A stretch of 64,000 nucleotides of DNA, taken from NCBI GenBank assembly GCA_902618015.1, contig CACMYX010000001.1, forward strand, positions 1 to 64,000, in the 5' to 3' direction. The notes below the pieces were generated by a model, which did not search any database, was not told the DNA's origin, and saw only the letters and a program-made list of their open reading frames with translations. The DNA is from an uncultured Alphaproteobacteria bacterium (GTDB lineage Bacteria > Pseudomonadota > Alphaproteobacteria > HIMB59 > GCA-002718135). Below are positions 1 through 9,987 of the stretch, in pieces (within the stretch, counting starts at the first letter, position 1; every line of letters starts with the position of its first letter). Made by a program: the position numbers and the translations under genes.

Positions 1-649
1 CAAAAAAAAGTAAGATATCATTGTCGTTACAGATTTTTCTTAATAATTTTAAAAAATATAAATTGGCAGGACGAATACCTCCTTCTCCTTGAATTGGTTC
101 AATCATAATACCAGCAGTTTTTTTATTTATTGCTGATATTAATTTTTTTTCATTATTAAATTCAATTTGTTTAAAACCTTTAAGCATAGGACCAAAGCCA
201 GAAGAGTATTTTTTGTTTTTTTGTGCTGAAAGTGCACCATAAGTTCTTCCATGAAAAGCACCATCAAACGTTATAATTTCTGTTTTTTTAGTCTTATGAT
301 ATGAATGATACCCTCTAATTATTTTAATTCCACATTCAATAGATTCAGTTCCAGAATTAGTAAAAAAAACTTTATCTGCAAAAGAATTTTTACAAAGTAA
401 TTTTGCAAATTGTTCTTGTTTTTTAATTTTATATAAATTTGAAACATGCCATAGTTGTTTCGATTGTTTATGAAGTACCTCAATAAGTTTAGGATGACAA
501 TGACCAAGAGAATTTACTGCTATTCCACTTGCAAAATCTAAATATTTTTTATTTTGACTAGTGTATAGGTAACATCCTTTACCTTTTATAAATTCAAGAG
601 TTTTATTGCCATAAGTTGGCATAACATTTGATAAAAGTTTATTAACCAT
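1..649 (-). CDS. argD: Acetylornithine/succinyldiaminopimelate aminotransferase family protein, partial
   Basis: PLP-dependent class III aminotransferase, most likely acetylornithine aminotransferase of arginine (and possibly lysine) synthesis. The gene starts at an ATG whose complement lies at 647-649 and runs off the left edge, so only about 216 N-terminal residues are seen. Visible family signatures are SGTESIECGIK near residues 99-109 (PLP phosphate cup region), FHGRTYGALSA near 132-142, and MIEPIQGEGGI near 182-191. The PLP lysine lies beyond the edge. It follows the ABC-2 permease gene on the same strand with almost no gap, so the two are probably cotranscribed. ArgD versus a related omega-aminotransferase cannot be decided without the C-terminal half. 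Confidence 0.85.
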   Translation of the reverse strand, partial: MVNKLLSNVMPTYGNKTLEFIKGKGCYLYTSQNKKYLDFASGIAVNSLGHCHPKLIEVLHKQSKQLWHVSNLYKIKKQEQFAKLLCKNSFADKVFFTNSGTESIECGIKIIRGYHSYHKTKKTEIITFDGAFHGRTYGALSAQKNKKYSSGFGPMLKGFKQIEFNNEKKLISAINKKTAGIMIEPIQGEGGIRPANLYFLKLLRKICNDNDILLFF

Positions 650-651
650 AT

Positions 652-1422
652 TTAAAATTTAATTTTATATCCTTTGAGAAACATAAAATAACATAATAAA
701 ATTAATATAATATTAATAATTATTAAGAAGATTGATCCTTGGATTAAAGAACTGTCAGAAATCCCTGTAAAAGCATATCTGAAACCATCAATATTGTAGA
801 AGAATGGATTAAATGATGAAACTGTCTGCCAAAACTCCGGAAGTCTAGAAATTGAATAGAAAGTTCCTGATAAAAAAGTAAGAGGTAAAACAATAAAGTT
901 AGTTATACCTTGTTGTTGATCCCATTTATCTGCCCAAATACCAACAATTGTTCCCAAAGTACCCATCATTGTGCATCCCATTAAAGTGAAAAATAATAAC
1001 GCTATATAAGAATGAATATGAAGAGGTACAAAAATCATGACCCCTAAAGTTGTGACTATACCGCATACAACACCTCTGCAAACTGAGCCTATAATAAATC
1101 CAAATGCTAATTCTACATTGTTTAATGGAGCCATTAATATGTCTACAATATTTCCTTGAAATTTTGATTGACCAATACTTGATGCTGAATTAGCAAAAGA
1201 GTTTTGAAGCATAGTCATCATTATAAGACCAGGTGCAATGAAATAAGGCAGGTCAATACCATTTATAGAATTTACAGATCTTCCAAGAGCTAAACTAAAA
1301 ACAGCTAAGAATAATAAAGAGCTAATAGCTGGCCCAATCACAGTTTGAATCCCTACTTTTAAGAATCTTAATACTTCTTTTTTAACTAATGTAAGAAAAC
1401 AAAGAAAATTATAATTAATCAT
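652..1422 (-). CDS. ABC-2 type transporter permease
   Basis: A 256-residue inner-membrane protein with about six hydrophobic segments, matching the ABC-2 permease family (YadH/NodJ-like) that exports polysaccharides, lipids or drugs with a separate ATPase. The family's cytoplasmic segment is seen as GQSKFQGNIVDILMAPL near residues 83-99, followed by membrane helices and the typical loop before the last pair (LPEFWQTVSSFNPFFY). No ATP-binding partner gene is next to it inside the window; it could lie elsewhere. The gene ends just before argD and is likely in the same transcript. The substrate cannot be inferred. Confidence 0.8.
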   Translation of the reverse strand: MINYNFLCFLTLVKKEVLRFLKVGIQTVIGPAISSLLFLAVFSLALGRSVNSINGIDLPYFIAPGLIMMTMLQNSFANSASSIGQSKFQGNIVDILMAPLNNVELAFGFIIGSVCRGVVCGIVTTLGVMIFVPLHIHSYIALLFFTLMGCTMMGTLGTIVGIWADKWDQQQGITNFIVLPLTFLSGTFYSISRLPEFWQTVSSFNPFFYNIDGFRYAFTGISDSSLIQGSIFLIIINIILILLCYFMFLKGYKIKF

Positions 1423-1455
1423 ATTAGGAGTTTTCTTTTAATATATTTAAAATAT

Positions 1456-1941
1456 TTGTATATTAGTTTAGTGGATGAAAAAAAACTCTTAAAATACGCC
1501 GTAGATTATTTAAGCAAATATGATTCTTCTAAAATCAATTTGGTTAATGTACTTAAAAGAAAAATCTTAAGGTTACAAACTACAAATTATGAAAAAAGAA
1601 AGCTCATTAATTTAATTGAAAGTATAATAATAAAATTAGAAAAAAATAAATTTATTGATGATGATAGATATAGTTCAACAAAAATTCTATCTTTATCAAA
1701 TTCTGGAAAATCTAAGAATTTTATATTCAATTACCTGATTAAAAAAGGAGTGAATAAATCTCAAATTCAAAATAATTTAAATTTAGTGCAACAAGATAAT
1801 GAAAATTGGGAATTAAATTCAGCAAAAATATTTGCTAAGAAAAAAAAATTGTTAGAAAAAAATCAAAGTTATGAAAAAAATTTAGCGAAAATGGCAAGAG
1901 CTGGTTTTAGCTATGATATATGTAAAAAAATATTAGGTTAG
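1456..1941 (+). CDS. recX: RecX-family regulatory protein
   Basis: A 161-residue, lysine-rich helical protein resembling RecX, which binds RecA filaments and limits recombinase activity. The pattern of three-helix repeats typical of RecX is visible: KLLKYAVDYLSKYD, then IDDDRYSSTKILSLSNSGKSKNFIFNYLIKKGV cut into its helices, then a C-terminal NLAKMARAGFSYDICKKIL. The conserved 'DD.RYA' element is present as DDDRYSS. The chosen start is TTG at 1456; a GTG at 1471 is a plausible alternative. recA is not adjacent. It overlaps the end of the convergent permease gene by 4 bases. The family assignment rests on the repeat pattern only, so some doubt remains. Confidence 0.7.
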   Translation: MYISLVDEKKLLKYAVDYLSKYDSSKINLVNVLKRKILRLQTTNYEKRKLINLIESIIIKLEKNKFIDDDRYSSTKILSLSNSGKSKNFIFNYLIKKGVNKSQIQNNLNLVQQDNENWELNSAKIFAKKKKLLEKNQSYEKNLAKMARAGFSYDICKKILG

Positions 1942-2942
1942 GTTTCCTTTATATGAATCTTGCCTTCTAATAATCTTGCTATTTGCTTCGTAGTTTCAAA
2001 TCTTTCAAAAGAAATTCTTATAATTGCAGTTAGAGGCGCGGCTAGAAGAACTCCAATAAATCCCCAAATCATTCCCCAAAAAATTAAAGATAAAATAATT
2101 GTAATTGGATGTAACCCAAAACTCTCCCCAAAAATTTTAGGTTCTACAAAATTTCCTACAATTTGATGAATAATTGTAGGTAAAACAATTATAAGCACAA
2201 CAAGAGTTGGATCATTATATTGAAGAAAAGCTATTGGCAGAGGTAGTAAAACAGCAATAACAGATCCAATCACTGGAATAAAATTTAAAATGAATGTTAA
2301 GCTTCCAAAAATAAAAGCTAATTCTAATCCTAAAAACCAATAAATTAATCCTGCAGCAATACCTGTAAAAGCTGATGTTAAAAATTTAGTAAATATATAC
2401 TTTTTTACTAATCTAATAATATCATTCCATTCATCTGATGTATTTTTAGGAGGAGTTCCCAACAATAAAAATAGTGTTATAATAACAACTAGAAGAAATT
2501 TTGAAATAAAGTTTGCACTATTACTTAGAATAGTTGTCGCCCAATTAGTAATTGGAAGCTCGGCAATTGAATTTCTAATTGTTTCTCTATCAATATTAAT
2601 TTCGAATTCTTGAAGTTTAATTATGATCGCTTCTATTAAAATAATTACCTTTTGATTATAATCATCTGCTGACTCTAAGAATGTTGCAACTGAAGAAACA
2701 ATAAAAGGCACTATAATTGAAAATAATAGCACAATTAAACAAATACTAATAAAAACTGCAATAAATCTATGAACGCGAAGATTAATAGTCTGAAAATCAA
2801 TTATTGGATCAATCAATATTCTTAAAAGAAGTGCTAAAACAAATGGAATCATTATAGGTTGAGAAAAATTTAAAATAAATGCAACAGCAATACTAGCTAA
2901 TATAAAAAGAGAACCAGAAATTACACGATTACTTTCGTTCAT
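1938..2942 (-). CDS. AI-2E family (PerM-like) transporter
   Basis: A 334-residue polytopic inner-membrane protein of the AI-2E/PerM family. It shows the N-terminal helix pair (residues 8-45), a large central soluble segment (about 85-140) with amphipathic helices, and the diagnostic C-terminal run of helices containing FIPVIGSVIAVLLPLPIA near residues 219-236 and GFIGVLLAAPLTAIIR near 296-311. Members have been linked to autoinducer export or to ion antiport; neither role can be assigned here. The gene follows the MscS gene directly: the two share the base at 2942, so they are almost certainly translated from one message. Confidence 0.8.
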   Translation of the reverse strand: MNESNRVISGSLFILASIAVAFILNFSQPIMIPFVLALLLRILIDPIIDFQTINLRVHRFIAVFISICLIVLLFSIIVPFIVSSVATFLESADDYNQKVIILIEAIIIKLQEFEINIDRETIRNSIAELPITNWATTILSNSANFISKFLLVVIITLFLLLGTPPKNTSDEWNDIIRLVKKYIFTKFLTSAFTGIAAGLIYWFLGLELAFIFGSLTFILNFIPVIGSVIAVLLPLPIAFLQYNDPTLVVLIIVLPTIIHQIVGNFVEPKIFGESFGLHPITIILSLIFWGMIWGFIGVLLAAPLTAIIRISFERFETTKQIARLLEGKIHIKET

Positions 2943-4078
2943 TATTTATTTGCAGATTGAGGATTAAAAATTTCAGTTTTTTCGTCATTTAATTTTTCAA
3001 CATAAAGTGATTGACTTGGAAATGCAAAGCCTGCACCATTATTTTCAACAATTTCTATTATTTTTACAGCAAGAGTTTCTTTAATTTTTAAAAATTCAGC
3101 CCAATCATTTGTAACAGTAAATGTTTGTACTAATAAATCAATAGAGCTATCAGAAAAACTATCTATTCGAACATAGAAACTTGCGTTTTGATTTTTTGCA
3201 AAGTTATCATCTTTCTCAATTAAAAAATTTATTTCATCTCTAATTTTTTTTAATTGATCAATAGTTGTTCTGTATTCTAATCCAATTAACCACCTTATAC
3301 GTCTATGATGTCTTCTTGTATAGTTAGTAACAGACTGTTCAGCAAATTTATAATTTGGTACCATTACTGGTGTTGAATCAAATCTTCTAACAAGTGTAGA
3401 TCTAAATCCAATTTGCTCAACAACTCCTTCAACTTCTCCTGAAACTAATATTACATCACCTACTGTAAATCTTTTTTCCATTAGTATCATTATACCGCTA
3501 ATTAAATTTTTAAATAAATCTTGAGCACCTAGTGCAACCGCTACACCAAATAATCCTAATCCTGCAATTACTGGTCCTACTCTTATGCCCCACAATTCTA
3601 ATATTGCAACAGCACCAAGAACAATTACAAGAATTTTTAATCCTTTAAGAGTCCAATCAACTAATGGCTTTGAAATTTTTGACTCAAAGTTTTTTATTAC
3701 AAATGAAAAAGGTATAATCAATTGATGTAGTAACCAGAATATAAAAATTGTTATTAAAGATCTGTTTAGTAAATCTAAAAAATCTTGATTGCTATCAGAA
3801 ACATCCAAATACGAAGAAGCTATAAAAAAACCTATAACAACAGGGAAAAATTTTAATGGTCCGTCAAGCACTTCAATTACAGCATCGTCGATTTGATTGG
3901 AAGTTCTTGAAACAATTCTTGATAATCGATTAAGAATAAATCTAGCTATAAGTCTTCTAAGCAAATAAAAAAGTAGGAAAATTACAAGACTTACAATGAT
4001 ATCTGTAGCATTTATGCCAAAAACACCATTATTCCAAACATCTAAAAAAAGGTTGGTAAAGCTATTGAATGATTCCAT
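2942..4078 (-). CDS. Small-conductance mechanosensitive channel, MscS family
   Basis: A 378-residue MscS-type channel that opens under membrane tension and releases solutes on osmotic downshock. Several N-terminal hydrophobic helices precede the pore helix, seen as GLGLFGVAVALGAQDLFKN with its Gly/Ala-rich packing face, and the ISGIMILMEKRFTVGDVI segment leading into the beta domain. The cytoplasmic vestibule follows (residues about 200-355). The protein is longer than minimal MscS (about 286 residues) because of extra N-terminal helices. It is the first gene of a two-gene unit with the AI-2E permease and starts only 27 bases from the divergent peroxidase gene. Confidence 0.85.
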   Translation of the reverse strand: MESFNSFTNLFLDVWNNGVFGINATDIIVSLVIFLLFYLLRRLIARFILNRLSRIVSRTSNQIDDAVIEVLDGPLKFFPVVIGFFIASSYLDVSDSNQDFLDLLNRSLITIFIFWLLHQLIIPFSFVIKNFESKISKPLVDWTLKGLKILVIVLGAVAILELWGIRVGPVIAGLGLFGVAVALGAQDLFKNLISGIMILMEKRFTVGDVILVSGEVEGVVEQIGFRSTLVRRFDSTPVMVPNYKFAEQSVTNYTRRHHRRIRWLIGLEYRTTIDQLKKIRDEINFLIEKDDNFAKNQNASFYVRIDSFSDSSIDLLVQTFTVTNDWAEFLKIKETLAVKIIEIVENNGAGFAFPSQSLYVEKLNDEKTEIFNPQSANK

Positions 4079-4104
4079 AAGCGATATATTTAATACTCAC
4101 TAAC

Positions 4105-4641
4105 ATGAAAATTAAATTTTTACTTGTTTTTTTGATTATGCTTAATTTAAAGAATACATTATTAGCCAATGAAGCAGTGAATTTGTACGATTTTTCATTT
4201 GAAGATATAGACGGTAATCAAGTAAATTTAGAAAAATTTAGTGGTAAGCCAATTTTAATTGTAAATACAGCTTCAAGATGTGGTTTCACTCCACAATATG
4301 CTGACCTCCAAAATTTATTTTTGAACTACAAAAATAGTGATTTAACTATAATAGCTACTACAAGCAATTCCTTCAATCAAGAGTATTTGGATACTGAGGA
4401 TATTAAACAAATTTGTTTAGTTAATTACGGAGTAGGATTTGTAACTTCATCACCAATGGACGTAAAAGGAAGCAATACACATCCAATTTATGCATGGATT
4501 GAAGATGAATATAACGAAAAACCAAAGTGGAATTTTTATAAATATTTATTCGATAGAAATGGTCAACTTGTTAAGTCCTGGTCCTCTATGACCAAGCCAG
4601 ATAGTTCAAAAATTACTACACAGATTGATAATTTAATATAA
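4105..4641 (+). CDS. Periplasmic glutathione peroxidase-like protein
   Basis: A 178-residue thioredoxin-fold peroxidase with a signal peptide (about residues 1-21, ending LLANEA). The peroxidatic cysteine sits in NTASRCGFTPQY (near residue 59), and the WNFYKYLFD tryptophan motif is present. The family's usual 'CNQFG.QEPG' stretch reads TSNSFNQEYLDTED here, so the conserved glutamine of the catalytic tetrad is replaced by serine. It probably reduces lipid or alkyl hydroperoxides with thioredoxin-like donors rather than glutathione, an inference from related bacterial Cys-GPx proteins. It ends at a strong hairpin terminator shared with groEL. Confidence 0.8.
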   Translation: MKIKFLLVFLIMLNLKNTLLANEAVNLYDFSFEDIDGNQVNLEKFSGKPILIVNTASRCGFTPQYADLQNLFLNYKNSDLTIIATTSNSFNQEYLDTEDIKQICLVNYGVGFVTSSPMDVKGSNTHPIYAWIEDEYNEKPKWNFYKYLFDRNGQLVKSWSSMTKPDSSKITTQIDNLI

Positions 4642-4643
4642 AA

Positions 4644-4669
4644 AAAAGGGCAAAAAAATTTGCCCTTTT
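4644..4669. terminator. Bidirectional rho-independent terminator between gpx and groEL
   Basis: An 11-base-pair stem, AAAAGGGCAAA at 4644-4654 with TTTGCCCTTTT at 4659-4669, closes a 4-base loop. T-rich sequence follows in both directions (the A-run at 4641-4647 serves the minus strand). It lies between the stop codons of the two convergent genes, so it can end both transcripts. Confidence 0.85.
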
Positions 4670-4691
4670 GTTTAAAAAATTAATTAATTGA

Positions 4692-6374
<1,683 letters not shown>

Positions 6375-6381
6375 TTAAGTT

Positions 6382-6687
6382 TTATTTTTTTTTCTTTCCT
6401 GTAGTTAAAATTCCCATGATGTCAGACTCCTTCATAATGAGGTAGTCTTCACCATTCATTTTAACTTCTGTACCAGACCATTTTCCAAAAAGTATTTTAT
6501 CTCCTTTTTTTACATCCAAAGGTACTAGTTTTCCTGTTTCATCTCTTGCTCCAGAACCAACTTCTAAAACTTGTCCTTCCATTGGTTTTTCTTGAGCAGT
6601 GTCAGGGATAATAATTCCCCCTGCAGTTTTTTGATCAGAGTCAACCCTTTTTACAAGGACTCTGTCATGTAAAGGTCTAAAATTCAT
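6382..6687 (-). CDS. groS: Co-chaperonin GroES (Hsp10)
   Basis: A 101-residue GroES that caps the GroEL cavity as a heptamer. [13 protein letters not shown] opens the protein; the mobile loop region follows ([15 protein letters not shown]), and the end matches the family (KESDIMGIL) with an added TTGKKKK tail. An AGAGGA ribosome site precedes the ATG. It is the first gene of the groESL operon and lies directly downstream of a CIRCE operator and a good promoter, so heat-shock control by HrcA is expected; hrcA is not in the window. Confidence 0.97.
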   Translation of the reverse strand: MNFRPLHDRVLVKRVDSDQKTAGGIIIPDTAQEKPMEGQVLEVGSGARDETGKLVPLDVKKGDKILFGKWSGTEVKMNGEDYLIMKESDIMGILTTGKKKK

Positions 6688-6729
6688 AAATCCTCTTTTG
6701 TTAACTAATTGAAATTTAATAATTTTTTA

Positions 6730-6756
6730 TTAGCACTCTCATTATAAGAGTGCTAG
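6730..6756 (-). promoter_or_regulatory. CIRCE operator of groESL (HrcA binding site)
   Basis: TTAGCACTC at 6730-6738, nine spacer bases, then GAGTGCTAG at 6748-6756. This matches the CIRCE consensus (TTAGCACTC-N9-GAGTGCTAA) at 17 of 18 arm positions. It lies 42 bases upstream of the groES start codon, overlapping the expected transcription start. CIRCE is the known operator for the HrcA heat-shock repressor. Confidence 0.95.
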
Positions 6757-6757
6757 T

Positions 6758-6785
6758 TATTTAAGCATTATTGAGGTCTATTCAA
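6758..6785 (-). promoter_or_regulatory. Putative sigma-70 type promoter of groESL
   Basis: On the minus strand a -35-like TTGAAT (6785-6780) and a -10-like TAAATA (6763-6758) are separated by 16 bases. Transcription would start inside the adjoining CIRCE element, the usual arrangement for HrcA-repressed operons. The hexamers are not perfect, so this is a positional prediction. Confidence 0.5.
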
Positions 6786-6838
6786 GAAGAAAACAAAAAA
6801 AAATTTGAATTAATAGAAGTTATGATATCTTTAAAAAA

Positions 6839-7861
6839 ATGGTCTTTTTTAATGTATTTTTAAGAACTTTAGGTTTTTTGAGCGCTCTATTGGTATTTGT
6901 AATTATGATTAACCTATTAATTAATTTTACTGATAATATTAAAGAAAATCACTTTTCATTCATAGAGGGTGATGAAGAATCAGAAAATATAATTGCTACA
7001 ATTAATTTAAACGGACCAATATTTAATAATGCAAATCATATTTTAACAAATAATTTTTATAATTATATAAACCCAGCACATGTGAAATCATATTTAGAAG
7101 AATTAAAAACACTTAAAGCAAAAATATTAATAATTTATATAAATTCACCTGGAGGCACTGTAAGTGCAACTGCTGAATTAAAAAATATTTTCGAAAATTT
7201 TAAAAAAGATACAAATATTAAAATATATTTTCTTACCAATGAAATTTTAGCTTCTGGAGGATATTGGATTGCTACATCTGCTGATAAAATATTCGCTTCT
7301 TATGGTTCAATTATAGGCAGTATAGGTGTGAGTGGTCCTAGTTGGTTTTATTATAACACTCCATTAAGTTTATCCTCAGGAATTATTGGCCAATCTATAG
7401 AAACAAAAAATGGAATAGAAGTATTTAGCCAAAATGCAGGTCAAGGTAAAGATTTATTCAATCCATACAGAAAACCAAAAGATGAAGAAATTATGCATCT
7501 GCAAAAAATTGTTGACGAAATATACATTGATTTCATATCAAAAGTATCAAAGAGTCGAAAAATTGATCTTTCGATAATTAAAAATGAAATTGGTGCATTA
7601 ATTTATAGTAGCAAGCAAGCAAAAGATAATTTTTTAATTGATGATATATTAGAATATGAAAAACTAATTGAATTTATAGTCAATCAAGAAGATTGGGATA
7701 ATTATAAAATTTACGAAAATAAAGTTAATAATAGCATAGTTGAGAACATTTTTTTAAATTTTAAATATAAAAATATTAATAAAAATTACACAAATAAGTT
7801 TTGTGAGAAATTAGAAACAACAATTAATGTAATGATTCCATTTTTCTTAAAAGACTGTTAA
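6839..7861 (+). CDS. S49-family signal peptide peptidase-like serine protease
   Basis: A 340-residue membrane-anchored protease with one N-terminal hydrophobic helix (about residues 8-30) and an SppA/SohB-type catalytic domain. The oxyanion/substrate loop INSPGGTVSA is near residues 101-110, the nucleophile serine is in ASGGYW (about S139), and the likely general-base lysine is in GQGKDLFNP (about K204), fitting the Ser-Lys dyad of the short single-domain SppA type. It probably degrades cleaved signal peptides or membrane protein fragments. It starts divergently from groES and its stop abuts the stop of the convergent glycosyltransferase gene with no gap. Confidence 0.85.
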   Translation: MVFFNVFLRTLGFLSALLVFVIMINLLINFTDNIKENHFSFIEGDEESENIIATINLNGPIFNNANHILTNNFYNYINPAHVKSYLEELKTLKAKILIIYINSPGGTVSATAELKNIFENFKKDTNIKIYFLTNEILASGGYWIATSADKIFASYGSIIGSIGVSGPSWFYYNTPLSLSSGIIGQSIETKNGIEVFSQNAGQGKDLFNPYRKPKDEEIMHLQKIVDEIYIDFISKVSKSRKIDLSIIKNEIGALIYSSKQAKDNFLIDDILEYEKLIEFIVNQEDWDNYKIYENKVNNSIVENIFLNFKYKNINKNYTNKFCEKLETTINVMIPFFLKDC

Positions 7862-8884
7862 TTATATTATATCCTTTAAATCTTGAATTTTAAGAATTAA
7901 ATTTTTATAATAATTACTTTTAGATAATACATTGTGATGTATATATTTTTTAGCTAATTCAGAATGCTGATTAACATCTATAGTTTCAGCAACAATTTTT
8001 TGATGTTTGAGTTTATTTATTAGAGATAAGTTTGAATATCTTTCTTCAAAAATTTTTTCATTATCTCTAAATAATGGTGATATTTCAATAATTTCAGTTC
8101 CTGGATTGCAAAAAATTATATTAGCCAAATTGGAACCATAAGGAGCAATTATTTTTTCAGCATCTGAAAAAATGCCAATCTGTTCTTCGATAGTATATAA
8201 TTGTGGATTTATAACCCTATAACCATTTTCCCTTAAAAGAGTAATTACATCATCTTCATTTATAATTTTTCTATAAGTTGAGTCTTCACGTGTAACATAT
8301 ATTTTTTTACTATTTTGTAAGTTAGAGATTGGATTAAAAAATTTTTGTAATATTTTTATAGAGTTATTTAAACTTAAAAATTGAGGAAACTCTGAATTTG
8401 TAAAGTGATAGAAATCATCATCTAGAAAAACAAAATTAAATTCAATATTTAATGATTTTAATATTGTTTTAATAAATTCTCTGTATTTATTTGACGAATT
8501 TCTATGAATAGCAATTTTAATGTTTGTTCTATTATTAAAAAAAATTCTTGGTAAAAAATGCAAAAGATTTGAATAATAATTATTAGCTGAGTTAGATCCT
8601 AGTAAATATATATCATTAAAAGATTTAAATAAGTTTTTGTTATTAATAAAATTTTCAAAGAATTTTTTGGAATAAAAATGAGAAACATTAATTGAATCTC
8701 TTAAAAAAAAATCAGAAAATGTTTCATCATTATTTGTGATCGGATAATAATAAAAGGAATCAGAATAGAAATTTTCTTTTAGAATATTACAGTTTAATGA
8801 CAAACTTCTAAAATTACCATTTACGAAATAATCACTGATATTTTTTTGATTTTTAATTGAATGTAAGTTTATGTCAGTTAGCAT
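7862..8884 (-). CDS. Glycosyltransferase family 61 protein
   Basis: A 340-residue protein of the GT61 (formerly DUF563) type. The C-terminal half carries the family pattern: KKIYVTREDSTYRKI near residues 193-207, then NEDDVITLLRENGYRVINP, then IAPYGSNLANIIFCNPGTEIIEI near residues 250-273. The N-terminal half is a poorly conserved Asn/Tyr/Phe-rich region. Such enzymes transfer sugars such as xylose or other residues to glycans, in bacteria usually for surface polysaccharide. No glycan cluster is adjacent, so the acceptor is unknown. It stands alone between the S49 protease and tRNA-Arg. Confidence 0.75.
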   Translation of the reverse strand: MLTDINLHSIKNQKNISDYFVNGNFRSLSLNCNILKENFYSDSFYYYPITNNDETFSDFFLRDSINVSHFYSKKFFENFINNKNLFKSFNDIYLLGSNSANNYYSNLLHFLPRIFFNNRTNIKIAIHRNSSNKYREFIKTILKSLNIEFNFVFLDDDFYHFTNSEFPQFLSLNNSIKILQKFFNPISNLQNSKKIYVTREDSTYRKIINEDDVITLLRENGYRVINPQLYTIEEQIGIFSDAEKIIAPYGSNLANIIFCNPGTEIIEISPLFRDNEKIFEERYSNLSLINKLKHQKIVAETIDVNQHSELAKKYIHHNVLSKSNYYKNLILKIQDLKDII

Positions 8885-8944
8885 TTTAAATTGTAGTAAT
8901 ATACATTTCTATAATTTTATATAAAAAAATTTAATTTTTTTTAT

Positions 8945-9021
8945 TGGCGCGCCTGAGAAGAGTCGAACTCCTAACCTTATGATCCGTAGTCATACGCTCT
9001 ATCCAATTGAGCTACAGGCGC
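8945..9021 (-). tRNA. tRNA-Arg (anticodon ACG)
   Basis: The minus strand folds as a 77-nt tRNA: acceptor GCGCCTG pairs with CAGGCGC, the D arm contains TAGCTCAATTGGATAGAGC, the anticodon loop is CTACGGA with anticodon ACG, and the T loop is TTCGACT. Discriminator G and a genome-encoded CCA end follow. The A at position 34 is presumably deaminated to inosine to read CGN codons. Confidence 0.95.
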
Positions 9022-9051
9022 TCAGAATATTATACACTTTATATAAATCGT

Positions 9052-9636
9052 ATGCTACTTTATAAAATTAGTATGCATACCATAATAATATTCATTTCAA
9101 TTATATTTTTTCACCAATTAGGTCATGCAAATATTGGTAATGAAACTGGCCTAGAAATTCCAAGATACGTATCTTTAAAATCTGATGATGCAAATATTCG
9201 AGTTGGCCCAAGTAAGAATTATCCTATAGAAATAAAATTAATAAAAAAAAATTATCCCTTAAAAGTATTAGATGAATATGAAGAATGGAGAAAAGTAGAA
9301 GACTTTAATAGAAATATTGGATGGATTCATAAAAGTTTAATATCAGGAATTAGAACAGGCATTATTTTATCAAATGATAATAAAAAAATACAATTATTAA
9401 ACACTTTAGACGGAGATGTTATTGGAGAAATAGGAAATGGAAATATTGTTTTTTTAGAAAAATGTAAAATTGATTGGTGTTTAGTTTCACTAGGAGATTT
9501 TGAAGGTTGGATTGATAAAAATTATATTTGGGGTGTTAAAGAAAAAGAAATAATTAAAATTAATATTTTCCAAAGATTTGAAGATATATATTGGAAGAGT
9601 GTAAATTATCTAAATAAAATTCGTAAAGGTATTTAA
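9052..9636 (+). CDS. Secreted bacterial SH3-domain protein
   Basis: A 194-residue protein with an N-terminal signal/anchor segment (IIIFISIIFF) and two tandem bacterial SH3-like domains. The first has the classic SLKSDDANIRVGPS...YPIEIKLIKKNYPLKVLDEYEEWRKV pattern, seen here in pieces, ending GWIHKSLISG; the second ends EGWIDKNYIWGV. Bacterial SH3 domains of this sort usually bind peptidoglycan or act in the periplasm. The reading frame stays open back into tRNA-Arg at 9007, so ATG 9052 (or ATG 9073) is the sensible start. Its stop at 9634-9636 touches the tRNA-Gln fragment that marks the left edge of the accessory segment. Confidence 0.75.
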   Translation: MLLYKISMHTIIIFISIIFFHQLGHANIGNETGLEIPRYVSLKSDDANIRVGPSKNYPIEIKLIKKNYPLKVLDEYEEWRKVEDFNRNIGWIHKSLISGIRTGIILSNDNKKIQLLNTLDGDVIGEIGNGNIVFLEKCKIDWCLVSLGDFEGWIDKNYIWGVKEKEIIKINIFQRFEDIYWKSVNYLNKIRKGI

Positions 9637-9639
9637 AAT

Positions 9640-9709
9640 TGGTTGGGGCGGTAGGATTCGAACCTACGAATGCCGACTCCAAAAACCGGTGCCTTACCGT
9701 TTGGCGACG
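9640..9709 (-). pseudogene. Truncated tRNA-Gln copy (probable att site duplicate)
   Basis: Positions 9644-9709 match 11268-11333 of the intact tRNA-Gln at 65 of 66 bases, including anticodon loop TTTTGGA, T arm and 3' acceptor strand, and CCA is also encoded. The 5' acceptor strand is lost: the sequence beyond 9709 cannot pair with the 3' strand. The copy therefore cannot form a tRNA. A duplicated 3'-side tRNA fragment downstream of an intact tRNA is the usual footprint of tyrosine-integrase insertion. Confidence 0.85.
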
Positions 9710-9987
9710 AATTTTCCGCAGAATTCTTTAAATATTTTTTTTTAAAAATTAAAAAAAGCGGTTCAAAGAGTGTCAAGAGAGTGCCAAAAATAAACTCCCT
9801 ACTTCAACCTTGGAAAAGTTGCCGAGTACGAACTTGATCACCACAATCATAAGTAATCGATAACACATTATCCTATCAGTTTTATATTTTTTTCTGAGAT
9901 GCCGATGTAGTGCTGATGAGAAAGCTTAAGAGAAATAGAATTTGACGTATTCGTTAGTTCGAGCCTCCCTACCTCCTCTATTATTTC
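9710..9987. other. Gene-free stretch inside the tRNA-Gln accessory segment
   Basis: No convincing reading frame. At 9770-9793 it holds short repeats of the form TCAAAGAGTG / TCAAGAGAGTG, related to the repeats at 11208-11235 near the other end of the segment. At 9951-9979 there is a TTCGAGCCTCCC...CCTCC run that resembles the T-loop and 3' end of a tRNA or tmRNA but does not fold properly. Both look like integration relics. Confidence 0.5.

Noticed and set aside
9640..9709. Second functional tRNA-Gln
   Set aside because: The 5' acceptor strand is replaced by unrelated sequence, so the acceptor stem cannot form.
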